Shown: piece by piece, positions 41,663 to 50,096 of the stretch
Layout of the letters: every line of letters begins with the position of its first letter
How positions within the stretch are numbered: position 1 is the stretch's first letter
Origin: Methanolobus psychrophilus R15
Lineage (GTDB): Archaea; Halobacteriota; Methanosarcinia; Methanosarcinales; Methanosarcinaceae
Length of the DNA: 64,000 bases
NCBI GenBank assembly: GCA_000306725.1
Contig: CP003083.1
Location: 1,984,001-2,048,000, forward strand
Direction: 5' to 3'
Notes under the pieces: generated by a model
Told to the model about the DNA's origin: nothing
What the model saw: only the letters and a program-made list of their open reading frames with translations
The model's database searches: none
Position numbers and translations under genes: made by a program

Positions 41663-42865
41663 TCATATTTCCAGAAGGTCCCTTTCATACGGCCGCGTTG
41701 CACCTTCAGGTATCTTTTCCACAAGCTCCAGATATTCTCTTTCTTGCATAAGACAGGTGCTGCGCTGACCTCTGAAAGCCTTATCCTTGCGTATGCTGTC
41801 CCATATGTCCTTCATGCTGTCCACGCTGATGTTCCCATAACTGAAGGGAATGTAGGGGCAGGGCTTGACAGCACCATCCACGCACACATGAAGCCATCTC
41901 TGGCCTGCCATGCAACCAAGCATCTTTCCCTCGAAATACGAGTTTGCAAAAAGACGGGGTCCTTTACCGGTAGAATTGACGCGGTGGTACATGTCAAGGA
42001 CAATTCTCCTGTCATCTTCATTTATTATGGCATCGCCTTTCTTTTTAGGGACTGATTCCCAAAGTGAGAACTCATGCACACCAATCTGCCTTGCCAGTTC
42101 GTACATGGCAGGCAGTTCTCCTATGTTCTTCGGGGAAACGTGCGTTGCCATCGTGACAAGCAAACCTGCTTCAAGTCCCATTTTCATAGCACGCGTGGCT
42201 GTTTCAAACGCTCCTTCGAGGCGACGTACAGCATCATGCTTTACAGGGTCAGTGGAGTACAGGCTCACAAGCAGGGTATGCAGTCCTGCTTCCTTGAGCC
42301 GTCGTGCGTTCTCAGGCGTCATCTCGGTTCCCGGAGTATACATATTGACTATAGCTCGTTCCTTATCGACGTATTCTATGAGTTCGTATATCTCTTCCCG
42401 CATCATGGGATCGCCCTCGGTGAATACTATGACCACTGCTCCCATGTCAAGCACTAAGTCGATGGCACGCTTGATCGTATTGATATCAAGATCTCCTTCT
42501 CCTCCGCTTACAACACAGTGTTCGCAGTTGCATTTGCATTGGCGGGTAATTTCAAAAGAAACCGTTTCCGGAATGTACCTCCCAAGAGCTATCTGGGTTT
42601 CAGCCATAAGAAGTCTCTTGAAGGCTTTACTCGGTATGGGCGGAAGCCATGTGGAAGCCACAACATAGTCTTTTGTAACAAAAGCCGGTCTTTCTTCCTT
42701 GAGTCTTTCGTTGATCCTGCTTAGAAAAGGAGTGCAAGCCTTGTGCAAGCCTCCGGTTGCCTTCAACTGGATGAAATCGTCTTTTTTATCCATCCTGATG
42801 GAAAGTCCCGGTATTGAGAGTAACGTGATCTTCTCGTCCTGTGAGTCTGCATGATCCGGTTTCAT
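41663..42865 (-). CDS. radical SAM protein
   Basis: A protein of about 400 residues with the radical SAM CX3CX2C motif in QCKCNCEHCV (about 109-117), GGE-type SAM contact residues (SGGEGDLD), and C-terminal Cys in GCMAGQRWLHVCVDG and KPCPYIPF that suggest an extra Fe-S cluster of a short SPASM type. Related proteins act in heme d1/alternative heme synthesis or peptide modification; the substrate here is unknown. I chose the ATG at 42865, which has AAGGAG eight bases upstream; the frame extends to 42907. It overlaps the KaiC-like gene by about 80 bases. Confidence 0.82.
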   Translation of the reverse strand: MKPDHADSQDEKITLLSIPGLSIRMDKKDDFIQLKATGGLHKACTPFLSRINERLKEERPAFVTKDYVVASTWLPPIPSKAFKRLLMAETQIALGRYIPETVSFEITRQCKCNCEHCVVSGGEGDLDINTIKRAIDLVLDMGAVVIVFTEGDPMMREEIYELIEYVDKERAIVNMYTPGTEMTPENARRLKEAGLHTLLVSLYSTDPVKHDAVRRLEGAFETATRAMKMGLEAGLLVTMATHVSPKNIGELPAMYELARQIGVHEFSLWESVPKKKGDAIINEDDRRIVLDMYHRVNSTGKGPRLFANSYFEGKMLGCMAGQRWLHVCVDGAVKPCPYIPFSYGNISVDSMKDIWDSIRKDKAFRGQRSTCLMQEREYLELVEKIPEGATRPYERDLLEI

Positions 42866-43649
42866 CTGGTTTTCTCCTTCCATTGAGTGTTTCCGTGGAG
42901 AAAACATCCGCTTCCTTACCTATGACGGACTGTGTTGGGTAGACAACAATCCCGTGATCGGTCATAACATAAGGGCGCAACACCTCATCGTGTTTGGTGC
43001 CTCGCATCTTCAATATCTCTATAGACCTGATCCTTTCTCCGCCAATCCTCAATACCTTAAGGCAAATAACTCCTTCGGCAAGATATTCCTCTACGCTGAA
43101 ATGGTCCGGGTCATTATTGAGTTCGCTTGTTATCAGGGTGGTACAATCAAAGCTTTCGATATTCTTAATGAATTCAAGGATGATGTACCTTACATTGACT
43201 GGGTCAGGGGTTATCTTGAGGGATGTCATGGAATCAATGAACAGGCGTTTGGCGCCAATTTCCTGTACGCTGGCGTATATCTGCCGCAGAACAGCCTCAA
43301 TAGTGGTCGTATCTGTTTCACTGCCGGATCCTGTATCCTGGTTCTTCTTGATGTACCTTTCATAAGCGATGGGGTCTACCCTGATTATGCGCAGCTTGTC
43401 TTCTTTTACAAGCCTCTCAAGGTCCCAGCCATGTCTCCACATATTGCGCATGATGCGCGCGGGTGTCTCCTCGAAGGTGATGTAGACTCCTGTCTCTCCG
43501 TATCTTGTAATACCTTCATACAGATATTGTGCTCCGAAGGTTGATTTTCCGGCGCCAGGCCCGCCTATGAGGAGGATCACATCGTTCTCTATGAAGCCGC
43601 CTTCTATAAGCTGGTCAAATCCGGGTATTCCAGTAGGTACGCGAGCCAT
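42786..43649 (-). CDS. KaiC-like RecA-superfamily ATPase
   Basis: A 287-residue single-domain KaiC/RadA-like ATPase: Walker A GGPGAGKSTF (about 29-38), EETPARIMRNM, and Walker B RLFIDSMTSL. The last 35 residues are polar and reach into the radical SAM gene. Archaeal KaiC homologues often work as signalling or assembly ATPases, and a role with the radical SAM protein is suggested only by overlap. The RDP-type Arg residues for oligomer contact are in GGERIRSIEILKMRGTKH. Confidence 0.82.
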   Translation of the reverse strand: MARVPTGIPGFDQLIEGGFIENDVILLIGGPGAGKSTFGAQYLYEGITRYGETGVYITFEETPARIMRNMWRHGWDLERLVKEDKLRIIRVDPIAYERYIKKNQDTGSGSETDTTTIEAVLRQIYASVQEIGAKRLFIDSMTSLKITPDPVNVRYIILEFIKNIESFDCTTLITSELNNDPDHFSVEEYLAEGVICLKVLRIGGERIRSIEILKMRGTKHDEVLRPYVMTDHGIVVYPTQSVIGKEADVFSTETLNGRRKPDETGSCRLTGREDHVTLNTGTFHQDG

Positions 43650-43744
43650 TCAAAACCTCGATGTAAAATTAAAGAGATAGTATATTTATGGCTCTTATAT
43701 AATATAACTTATTGCTTATGCACAAGACTTAAAATGATGAATTA

Positions 43745-43779
43745 AAAACAGATAAGGATCAGACATGCATCTGACCCTT
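43745..43779 (-). terminator. terminator of the L10e-aIF2beta transcript
   Basis: A hairpin at 43754-43779, with arms AAGG-TCAGA and TCTGA-CCTT and one mismatch, is followed on the minus strand by TCTGTTTTT. It lies just after the aIF2-beta stop. Confidence 0.55.
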
Positions 43780-43785
43780 TGAAGA

Positions 43786-44394
43786 TCATACCTTTTCTGC
43801 GAAGGCCAGGGTACCACTGAGGCGTTTTACTTTTATCTTCACTGCTTGGCCCTTTGCAGCGCCGGGAACGAAGATAGTGTATTTATCCACTTTGGCAATG
43901 CCGTCTCCTTTGGAGCCGACTGCATCTATGTGAACCTCGTATTCCTTTCCTTCCTCAATAGCATCCTGCTTCACAGGCGCTGTGCTGCGTCTCTTCTTCA
44001 CAGGTCTGTGGGCTCCACATGCAGAGCATTTCAACACGAGCACTCTTTCCATCTTGGTGAGTTGTGTATCAGGCCTTGAACATTCAGAGCACATGACAAA
44101 CTCTTCCACATAAGCTTCTATGTTGGACCGTATCTGGTCCTTTGAGAAGCGTCCCTGGAATATAGCCCGCATGCCTTCTATCTTGCCTGCGGTTCCCATC
44201 TCACGTGTAAGGTATTTCATCACGTGATCCGGATCCCTGTTCAGGACATCCGCTATGTTGAGGAAGTTATCCAGAATGGTGGTCTTGCCTTCCATCATTA
44301 TTTTAGGCTCAGGGATCACGAATCGGATGTCCGTGGTCTCCTTGTCAGGCAGGTTCTCTATCGCACGGTTCAAAAGCGCTTCGTAATCTTTCAT
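43786..44394 (-). CDS. translation initiation factor aIF2 beta with TRAM domain
   Basis: A 202-residue beta subunit of the initiator tRNA carrier aIF2. The core alpha/beta domain (about 25-100) precedes a zinc ribbon with CSEC (about 102-105) and CSAC. A C-terminal TRAM domain (about 140-200, [19 protein letters not shown]) is fused, as is usual in methanogens, and probably adds RNA binding. It follows L10e by 24 bases, fitting a translation operon. Confidence 0.93.
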   Translation of the reverse strand: MKDYEALLNRAIENLPDKETTDIRFVIPEPKIMMEGKTTILDNFLNIADVLNRDPDHVMKYLTREMGTAGKIEGMRAIFQGRFSKDQIRSNIEAYVEEFVMCSECSRPDTQLTKMERVLVLKCSACGAHRPVKKRRSTAPVKQDAIEEGKEYEVHIDAVGSKGDGIAKVDKYTIFVPGAAKGQAVKIKVKRLSGTLAFAEKV

Positions 44395-44418
44395 ATCATC
44401 ACTCCCGAGTCCTACTCT

Positions 44419-44937
44419 TTACTGTACAAGCTCAAGTCCCTGATCGATGGTGATCCTGACAGGAGTCGGCAGTTTGTGGCCAGCCTTTCGAAGTGCATCC
44501 TTTGCTGTCGCAAAGTTCTCTTTATTGACTGATATCGTGAATATCTTCTGTCCGGCAGAAACCCTTGCTGCGGTACTTACATTCTTACCATAGGCGCCAC
44601 GCATACCACTGGATACACGGTCTGCACCTGCTCCGGTTGCCTGCTTGTTCTCCCTGAGCACTTCGTGAGGATAGACTCTCAGTTTGAGGTGGAAGCCTGT
44701 ACGTCCAGCTGCAGCTGTTATGGCCCTGTTGGCAGTGATACGTGCGGCCTCGAGTGCGGTATGGCGTATCTGGCACCTTTCGTCAACTACCAGTGAAAGC
44801 TTTATTGGGAACTCGGAATTCTTGTTACCCATATCGTAGTGAATGACCTGGCTTCCAGGCACACCACCCATGTATTTTCTTCTTGTGAATGAACGTTGTC
44901 TTACGTTCCTGTACATACTTGCTGGTTTTCTTACCAT
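44419..44937 (-). CDS. rpl10e: 50S ribosomal protein L10e (uL16)
   Basis: A 172-residue ribosomal protein of the uL16 family (archaeal L10e), located at the tRNA acceptor sites of the large subunit. Features are [19 protein letters not shown] at the N-terminus, [17 protein letters not shown] and [10 protein letters not shown]. Upstream, two TATA-like sequences (near 45098 and 45150, minus strand) would give leaders of about 130 or 190 bases, long for this genome. It is followed by aIF2-beta. Confidence 0.95.
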   Translation of the reverse strand: MVRKPASMYRNVRQRSFTRRKYMGGVPGSQVIHYDMGNKNSEFPIKLSLVVDERCQIRHTALEAARITANRAITAAAGRTGFHLKLRVYPHEVLRENKQATGAGADRVSSGMRGAYGKNVSTAARVSAGQKIFTISVNKENFATAKDALRKAGHKLPTPVRITIDQGLELVQ

Positions 44938-45148
44938 GAGTTTAAGTCTCCTTGGATCGATTATAGGGATAAAGTCACTATCAATTTTACTTTTTAGTCC
45001 GTTCTTAATTGATATGTCCGTATATGAATTTGTTGATATCGTTAAATATCAGTTGGATACGATTTCATCTGGATGGTTCATCCCCTACTACTTAGGACTT
45101 TATAAGCCTTATTGTCTTATAACTGTACCCTCGTATCCGTCTTCTAAT

Positions 45149-46228
45149 TTATATATGTGACCTTGTCTGTGTTTCCCGCAGGTGGGAAGCAAGCAGGCCA
45201 TAACAACCTGAGAGCATCATGTTCCCAAAAGGTGCCGCAAAATGCAGCTTTTCCCATAATCTCATATTCTTTTTCTCAGATTGCATGTTCTTCAGTACAT
45301 TAAGCCTGGGGCCGGTTACTATGACTGACCTGATGGCATCAAAGCCTTCAGTCTCTTTTACATGGCACCCATGTCCGCCTTCATTGAACACATCATCGAA
45401 TGAGAGTTTGCCATCCGCAAAAAGAATTATCTGCTCCTGTAACTTCTCCCCGGTAAGGCTGGATGTATGATGCTCGTAGAGCGCCCTGACCCTATCATCT
45501 TTAACGATGGCTGCAAGGGTATGTCCGTTGCCTATGTTCACGACAATGGCCGGCTGTATCGCCGCGGGGTCGAACAAGGCTCCGAAGATTGCCGCAGGCC
45601 CTGTATCCATGAAGATCTTTCCTTTTTCTCCCAGCGTGTGCGCTGCAGACTTCATGCGCGTGAGGTCCGCAGGGATGTCATCTCCGGTATATGCAAACCT
45701 TTCAAATTCTCCTCCCTCGCCTATGATCCTCTCAAATATCCTGAACCTGTAAATGCGGTTGCTCAAATAAGGTGAGTTCCCATGGTCTTGGATGGCAACA
45801 GCGAACATATCAGGCATCTCCACTCCAAAACCGGCCAAAGCCTCCCCAATGGCCTGCATATCAATATCCTGCAGGATTATTTCTTCGAGTGTTCCCGGTT
45901 TTGTATCATCATCACTGATTACCCTTATTCCCATTTCCTTAACTTTCTCCAGGTCATCGTTGATAGTAAGTGCGGCACCCGGGGTGGCATAGACTTCCAG
46001 TCCCTGCCTCAGATGCTGCCTTACAGCCCTGGCTGAAGGCCCGCCTCCCATCAGGCTGCCTTTAAGGAAGATACCTTTATTCCTTGATCCGGCAGCATGT
46101 ATCCTCCCGGCAATTACCACGGTAGGTGACGGCATTATCATTAAAAGGCTATTCTCCACTTCCCTTTCCGTGTCATACAGGACTATATCCTGGGTACCTG
46201 CACCTATATCGATTGCCAGTATTCTCAT
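45149..46228 (-). CDS. DUF1786 protein, actin/Hsp70-like ATPase fold
   Basis: A protein of about 359 residues of DUF1786, sometimes annotated as associated with pyruvate formate-lyase activation. MRILAIDIGAGTQDIVLYD at the N-terminus and VVNIGNGHTLA look like the phosphate loops of the ASKHA ATPase fold; function is unknown. A CTTTTATACGC element at about 46262-46271 (minus) predicts a start near 46240, so the ATG at 46228 is preferred over one seven codons upstream. It diverges from moaB. Confidence 0.78.
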   Translation of the reverse strand: MRILAIDIGAGTQDIVLYDTEREVENSLLMIMPSPTVVIAGRIHAAGSRNKGIFLKGSLMGGGPSARAVRQHLRQGLEVYATPGAALTINDDLEKVKEMGIRVISDDDTKPGTLEEIILQDIDMQAIGEALAGFGVEMPDMFAVAIQDHGNSPYLSNRIYRFRIFERIIGEGGEFERFAYTGDDIPADLTRMKSAAHTLGEKGKIFMDTGPAAIFGALFDPAAIQPAIVVNIGNGHTLAAIVKDDRVRALYEHHTSSLTGEKLQEQIILFADGKLSFDDVFNEGGHGCHVKETEGFDAIRSVIVTGPRLNVLKNMQSEKKNMRLWEKLHFAAPFGNMMLSGCYGLLASHLRETQTRSHI

Positions 46229-46275
46229 GATCGTATCCGAGTTGTTCATATACCTGGGTGCGTATAAAAGTTGGC

Positions 46276-46815
46276 ATGAAAGACTCCGCTGTAAAGGAAC
46301 ACCATAAAGGGAGCAAAGGCTCTTACAGTTTTGCCATTATCACAATATCAAGTTCCAGATTTGAGAAATATGGTCATGTATCCTCTCCGCAGGAAGCGGA
46401 GGACAGGTCAGGGCAGACAATGGAGAGCCTGATTCTCCGGGAAGGCCACAGTATATCCAGTTACCGGCTTGTGGATGACAATCCTGACTCTATCGCCGGC
46501 GCGGTCCTTGAAGCTGTAAAGTCGGATGCCGACATGGTTATAACTAGTGGTGGCACAGGTCTCACCTCAAGGGATGTGACCATCGAGTCCGTTGTGCCCA
46601 TGTTCAGCAAGCAGATGCAGGGCTTCGGAGAGCTTTTCAGGTATAAGAGCATTGAGCAAATAGGCAATTCCGTTATACTCACCCGCGCCTTGGCCGGAGT
46701 TATATCGGGAAAGGCAGTCTTTTGCCTGCCTGGCTCTCCGGCTGCAGTGGAGTTAGCTCTGGGCGATATAATAATTCCTGAGGCAGGGCATATAATGAAA
46801 CATGTACGCGAGTAA
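46276..46815 (+). CDS. moaB: molybdopterin adenylyltransferase-type protein
   Basis: A MoaB/MogA-family protein of about 179 residues that adenylates molybdopterin before metal insertion by MoeA. The binding motif is TSGGTGLTSRDVTIE (about 92-106), with FCLPGSPAAVEL near the C-terminus. TTCATATACC at 46246-46255 predicts a start at the ATG itself, so I prefer 46276 to a GTG at 46258. moaD and moeA are 5 kb away on the other strand. In methanogens the product serves tungsten or molybdenum formylmethanofuran dehydrogenase. Confidence 0.87.
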   Translation: MKDSAVKEHHKGSKGSYSFAIITISSSRFEKYGHVSSPQEAEDRSGQTMESLILREGHSISSYRLVDDNPDSIAGAVLEAVKSDADMVITSGGTGLTSRDVTIESVVPMFSKQMQGFGELFRYKSIEQIGNSVILTRALAGVISGKAVFCLPGSPAAVELALGDIIIPEAGHIMKHVRE

Positions 46816-46928
46816 AGAAAAAAGTTTTATATTGTTTGTTATATGTACATACCTTAGTAAATATTGTAAATATAGGCCGATAATTATATATTGCACATCT
46901 TAACAAAATATATGCACTGCACTTCATT

Positions 46929-47702
46929 GTGAGTCCGAAAAGAGTACAGATATGGCAGAGACATTCGCTAGATTGTTCCCGTGATGGAGAAAGTATGCCC
47001 GGTTATTCATTAGGTATCAAGGAACTGGATGATTATTTAGGTAGCATCCGGGAAGGCACCAACCTTATGATGATAGGTCCGCCTATGAGCCGGAAGGACG
47101 AGTTGCTGGACGCTATCCTGTCTCACAATCTCGGTGCCGATGACGGGGTGATCATAGTTTCCACCAGAGAACCCGGCGAGAGGGTGCTGGAATGGTTCAC
47201 AGACCAGGGTATAGACCTGTCAGAAGCCAACATCGGTGTAGTGGACTGTGTTACAAAGACCCTTGGAATGGGTGCATCTGACACTGCCAGGATAAAGCGG
47301 GCCTCAAGCCCCGTGGACCTGACTGGCATTGGTGTGAAGATAAGCCAGTTCTTCGAGGATTTCCTTGTGAAAAAGAACCTCGGAAAGATCAGGCTTTCCA
47401 TAAATTCCCTTTCAACAATACTGATGTACTCTAACCTGCAGACCGTTTTCAGGTTCCTGCACGTTTTCACCGGCCGTGTGAAAGCTGCAAATGGTTTCGG
47501 GCTGTATGTAGTGGAAGATGAGATGCATGATGCACAGACCATAGCAACCTTAAAGCAACTTTTCGATGGGCTGATAGAGATAAAGGACATTGGGGATTCT
47601 TATGCTATGAGGGTAGTGGGTATGACCTCAAAGCCGACCCCCTGGTTCGAGTATGATATCATCGGGACCGAAATAATTCTCAATAAGCCGAAAAAACCTT
47701 AG
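46929..47702 (+). CDS. KaiC/RAD55-like protein with degenerate P-loop
   Basis: A RecA-superfamily protein of about 257 residues. The P-loop reads MIGPPMSRKDEL where GxxxxGK[ST] is expected, so the second Gly and the Ser/Thr are lost and ATP hydrolysis is doubtful. The Walker B region is IRLSINSLST, without the usual Asp. Such inactive KaiC relatives are common in methanogens and may serve in signalling (inference). A TATA box at 46884-46893 fits the GTG at 46929. An ATG at 46995 with GGAGA four bases upstream would give the usual MPGYSLGIKELD start. Confidence 0.75.
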   Translation: MSPKRVQIWQRHSLDCSRDGESMPGYSLGIKELDDYLGSIREGTNLMMIGPPMSRKDELLDAILSHNLGADDGVIIVSTREPGERVLEWFTDQGIDLSEANIGVVDCVTKTLGMGASDTARIKRASSPVDLTGIGVKISQFFEDFLVKKNLGKIRLSINSLSTILMYSNLQTVFRFLHVFTGRVKAANGFGLYVVEDEMHDAQTIATLKQLFDGLIEIKDIGDSYAMRVVGMTSKPTPWFEYDIIGTEIILNKPKKP

Positions 47703-47843
47703 GTCCCGGCAGATTACTTAAAATATGCGAAAGGGCATTTTCAGCCATATATCCCTGGCAAACAATAAGTGCGGTTTTACCGGACATATGTTTTTCACTA
47801 AAACCAATTATAAAGTACAATCATAATTATGTAGGTGTATCAC

Positions 47844-48104
47844 ATGGAAAAAGACAAATTATACAAGCTTAAGGCGGAAGCCTCAGGCATAAAACCGATT
47901 CTCAATATCGGCAAGAATGGGATTACTGATGCTGTAGTTGAAGAGGTTAAAAAACAGGTTAAGGCGTACCGCCTGGTGAAGATCAAGATGTTAAAGACCA
48001 CTCCTGAGGGAGAGGATGTTAAAGAGGCTGCGCAAAAGCTGGCTGAAGTTACAGGCACAACCCTTATAGAAGTGCGCGGCAGCACTGTGGTCCTCTATAG
48101 GTGA
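47844..48104 (+). CDS. YhbY/CRM-type RNA-binding protein
   Basis: An 86-residue CRS1-YhbY (CRM) domain protein. The GxxG loop is in LNIGKNGITDAV (about 21-32), with the following KKQVKAYRLVKIKML and a C-terminal GTTLIEVRGSTVVLY. Bacterial YhbY binds the 50S precursor, so a ribosome assembly role is plausible. An ATG at 47835 lies three codons upstream; the one used here is preceded by GTAGGTG. Confidence 0.88.
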   Translation: MEKDKLYKLKAEASGIKPILNIGKNGITDAVVEEVKKQVKAYRLVKIKMLKTTPEGEDVKEAAQKLAEVTGTTLIEVRGSTVVLYR

Positions 48105-48124
48105 TCCTGTTAGGCTGACGGATA

Positions 48125-48457
48125 TCATGATATTTCCGTGAATCTTTCACCGGAAACTATCTCGATTTCCTCAATAATGATCAATTTTCCAGGCAGGATC
48201 CTTTTGAGTTCCGGGATAATGTCTCGTATTTTCTCTTCCCTGTCGACTGCCTGGATGATCACGGGCAGGTTTGTCCCAAGCCGAAGCACACTTGCAGTGT
48301 GTATCTTCTCATGGACTCCGTATCCTTCAATACAATGATGCGCTGTAGCCCCTGCGATGCCCTCTTCCTTCAAGAACCCAAGTACTGCATGGTGTGCGCT
48401 CTTACCTTTGTACATATCATTTTCACTGAGGTATATCCTGAGAAGCAAAGCCCGCAT
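48125..48457 (-). CDS. DUF190 protein
   Basis: A 110-residue DUF190 protein, PII/CutA-like in fold. It shows LLRIYLSENDMYKGKSAHH, the central TAHHCIEGYGVHEKIHTAS and LPVIIQAVDREEKI. DUF190 genes often stand beside crcB/fluC, where they are thought to modulate fluoride export. Here a double FluC gene is 1.6 kb away beyond two plus-strand genes, so the link is loose. Confidence 0.8.
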   Translation of the reverse strand: MRALLLRIYLSENDMYKGKSAHHAVLGFLKEEGIAGATAHHCIEGYGVHEKIHTASVLRLGTNLPVIIQAVDREEKIRDIIPELKRILPGKLIIIEEIEIVSGERFTEIS

Positions 48458-48513
48458 GTTCTTTCTCCTGCGTGTTAGTAAGATATATAATCTTAAGATA
48501 TCTATTTTCTCCT

Positions 48514-48981
48514 ATGGAAAAAAGCAGATTCCCGGCAGTTCTCCTGGGAGTTCTTGTGATCCTCCTTCTTCTCGGGGGCATCTATCTGGGAATGGTCCAT
48601 CTGAAGGCTCAAAATCCTGGCGGAATGAATGTAAGTTCATCCAGGGCAGTGAATATGATAAAGAATGATTCCGCGGCAGCTGCCTTTATCTCTGACAATT
48701 TCAAGGTTTCAAGCTGGAGGGCGACAAAGACCACGCTTATTCAGGGGGCTGAGTTCTTAAATAGCACTCAGGACGATCCCGACAGTAATGCAGCATACGG
48801 TGACCGGGTCTGGAAGGTCGAGATCATGGAACGTACCTGTGCATGTCCGGCGCCAAGTGAACTTTATGTAGTTGAGGGCTATGTAGATGCAGATACGGGA
48901 CATGTCCTTTATGTTAAAACGATGACGGCTCCGGAGAAGAACTATGAAAAAGAGACCTGTGCTTCAACAGCCTGTCATTAA
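48514..48981 (+). CDS. membrane-anchored protein upstream of Trx-CcdA fusion, unknown
   Basis: I do not recognise this protein of about 155 residues. It has one N-terminal transmembrane helix (about 5-27), then an extracytoplasmic domain with WKVEIMERTCACPAPSEL followed by VVEGYVDADTGHVLYV, which resembles the end of a PepSY-type fold. The tail has CASTACH, giving four Cys outside the membrane. The last 38 bases overlap the thioredoxin-CcdA gene, so it is a likely thiol substrate or partner of that protein. The ATG at 48514 is preferred to one 14 codons upstream. Confidence 0.7.
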   Translation: MEKSRFPAVLLGVLVILLLLGGIYLGMVHLKAQNPGGMNVSSSRAVNMIKNDSAAAAFISDNFKVSSWRATKTTLIQGAEFLNSTQDDPDSNAAYGDRVWKVEIMERTCACPAPSELYVVEGYVDADTGHVLYVKTMTAPEKNYEKETCASTACH

Positions 48982-50062
48982 ATTCCTTTCAATACTGGCT
49001 CTCTGCGCGCTTTTCATTGTGCCGGTTCCGGCAGCTGCAGCCATTTCAAATGAAGTGCAGGTAGAATACTTCTCTGACCCTGCATGCATCAAGTGCACAA
49101 GGGCAGCCCCAGTGGTCGAAGATGTCGCAGGCCGGTATGAGAACGTCAATTTCACCCGTTATGATATACGTTCCTCTTTCACATATGCACAGCAATATGG
49201 GGTAACCCTTGTACCGGCTGTTGTCATAAATAAAAGCCTGCTAATAACTTACGAAGACTACAACGGTGACATCGTATTACTTGAGAACCTGCTGGTTGAG
49301 GGCATAGAGAATCCTCCTGCAGCTGAGGGTCCGGAAGTGTCCTGGAAAAGTGATGCATTTCCAAATGAAGGCCTGAGTCTGGGGAAGTCTCATCTGCTTG
49401 TTTTCATCGCAGGTCTGCTTGCGGGCTTTAACCCCTGCCTTCTGGCAGTCATGGCCTTCCTGTCATCAGCGATCATATCCTCCAACGGGACCCGCAGGGA
49501 CATGCTTACTTTGGTTTGCGGTTTTTGCGCAGGTATTTTTGTGACATATATGGTAGTGGGGATAGGGATACTCAATACCGTCAACTCCTTCCCGGATGTA
49601 CAGGAAACCATTACAATGGTGATGGTCGCGCTCATTTTTGTTCTGGGGATATGGCACCTTTATGATGCTTTTTACATGAAGATCCATCATAAAGGCACAT
49701 TCAGGACGCCTCAATTTTTTATCAGGTTCATGGGGGAGATCAAAGGCCGGAACATCCTTTTACTTTCTTTCCTCGCAGGAGGCTTATTCTCACTTATAAA
49801 AGCTCCTTGTGTAGGGGCTGTGTACCTTGCAATCCTGGATATGCTTATTTCCGGGAATAATCTTTTAGGAGGTGCTGTGTATCTGGGCATCTACAACTTT
49901 GGCGTAGTCCTGCCTATCCTTATACTAGGGGGCATGCTTGCTTTCGGGCTGGATCCTGAAAAGGTCTCGGACTTCAAGGAGAGAAGGCGTGTTGAGATAC
50001 GGCTGGTAACCGGAATGACACTTATCCTGCTGGCCGTATTGCTGCAGTTGAAAGTGATCTGA
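48944..50062 (+). CDS. thioredoxin-CcdA fusion protein (DsbD-like)
   Basis: A 372-residue protein. After a signal/anchor helix (about 12-34) comes a thioredoxin-like domain with CIKC (about 49-52, ACIKCTRAAP) and a cis-Pro loop TLVPAVVI, then a CcdA-type membrane domain with six helices and the Cys in FNPCLLAVM and KAPCVGAVYL. The fusion would carry electrons through the membrane directly onto its own thioredoxin domain. A second, two-gene version of the same system is at 17952-19114. The start overlaps the preceding membrane protein. Confidence 0.87.
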   Translation: MKKRPVLQQPVIKFLSILALCALFIVPVPAAAAISNEVQVEYFSDPACIKCTRAAPVVEDVAGRYENVNFTRYDIRSSFTYAQQYGVTLVPAVVINKSLLITYEDYNGDIVLLENLLVEGIENPPAAEGPEVSWKSDAFPNEGLSLGKSHLLVFIAGLLAGFNPCLLAVMAFLSSAIISSNGTRRDMLTLVCGFCAGIFVTYMVVGIGILNTVNSFPDVQETITMVMVALIFVLGIWHLYDAFYMKIHHKGTFRTPQFFIRFMGEIKGRNILLLSFLAGGLFSLIKAPCVGAVYLAILDMLISGNNLLGGAVYLGIYNFGVVLPILILGGMLAFGLDPEKVSDFKERRRVEIRLVTGMTLILLAVLLQLKVI

Positions 50063-50096
50063 TGTAGCCTCATTGTGTTCCTGTATCCTGCACTTA

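Noticed and set aside
45030-45085. Box C/D-like GATGA and CTGA elements upstream of L10e
   Set aside because: Spacing between C, D' and D boxes does not allow guide regions; probably chance.
46258-46275. GTG start of moaB at 46258
   Set aside because: The TATA-like element at 46246-46255 predicts transcription starting near 46275, so the ATG at 46276 fits better.
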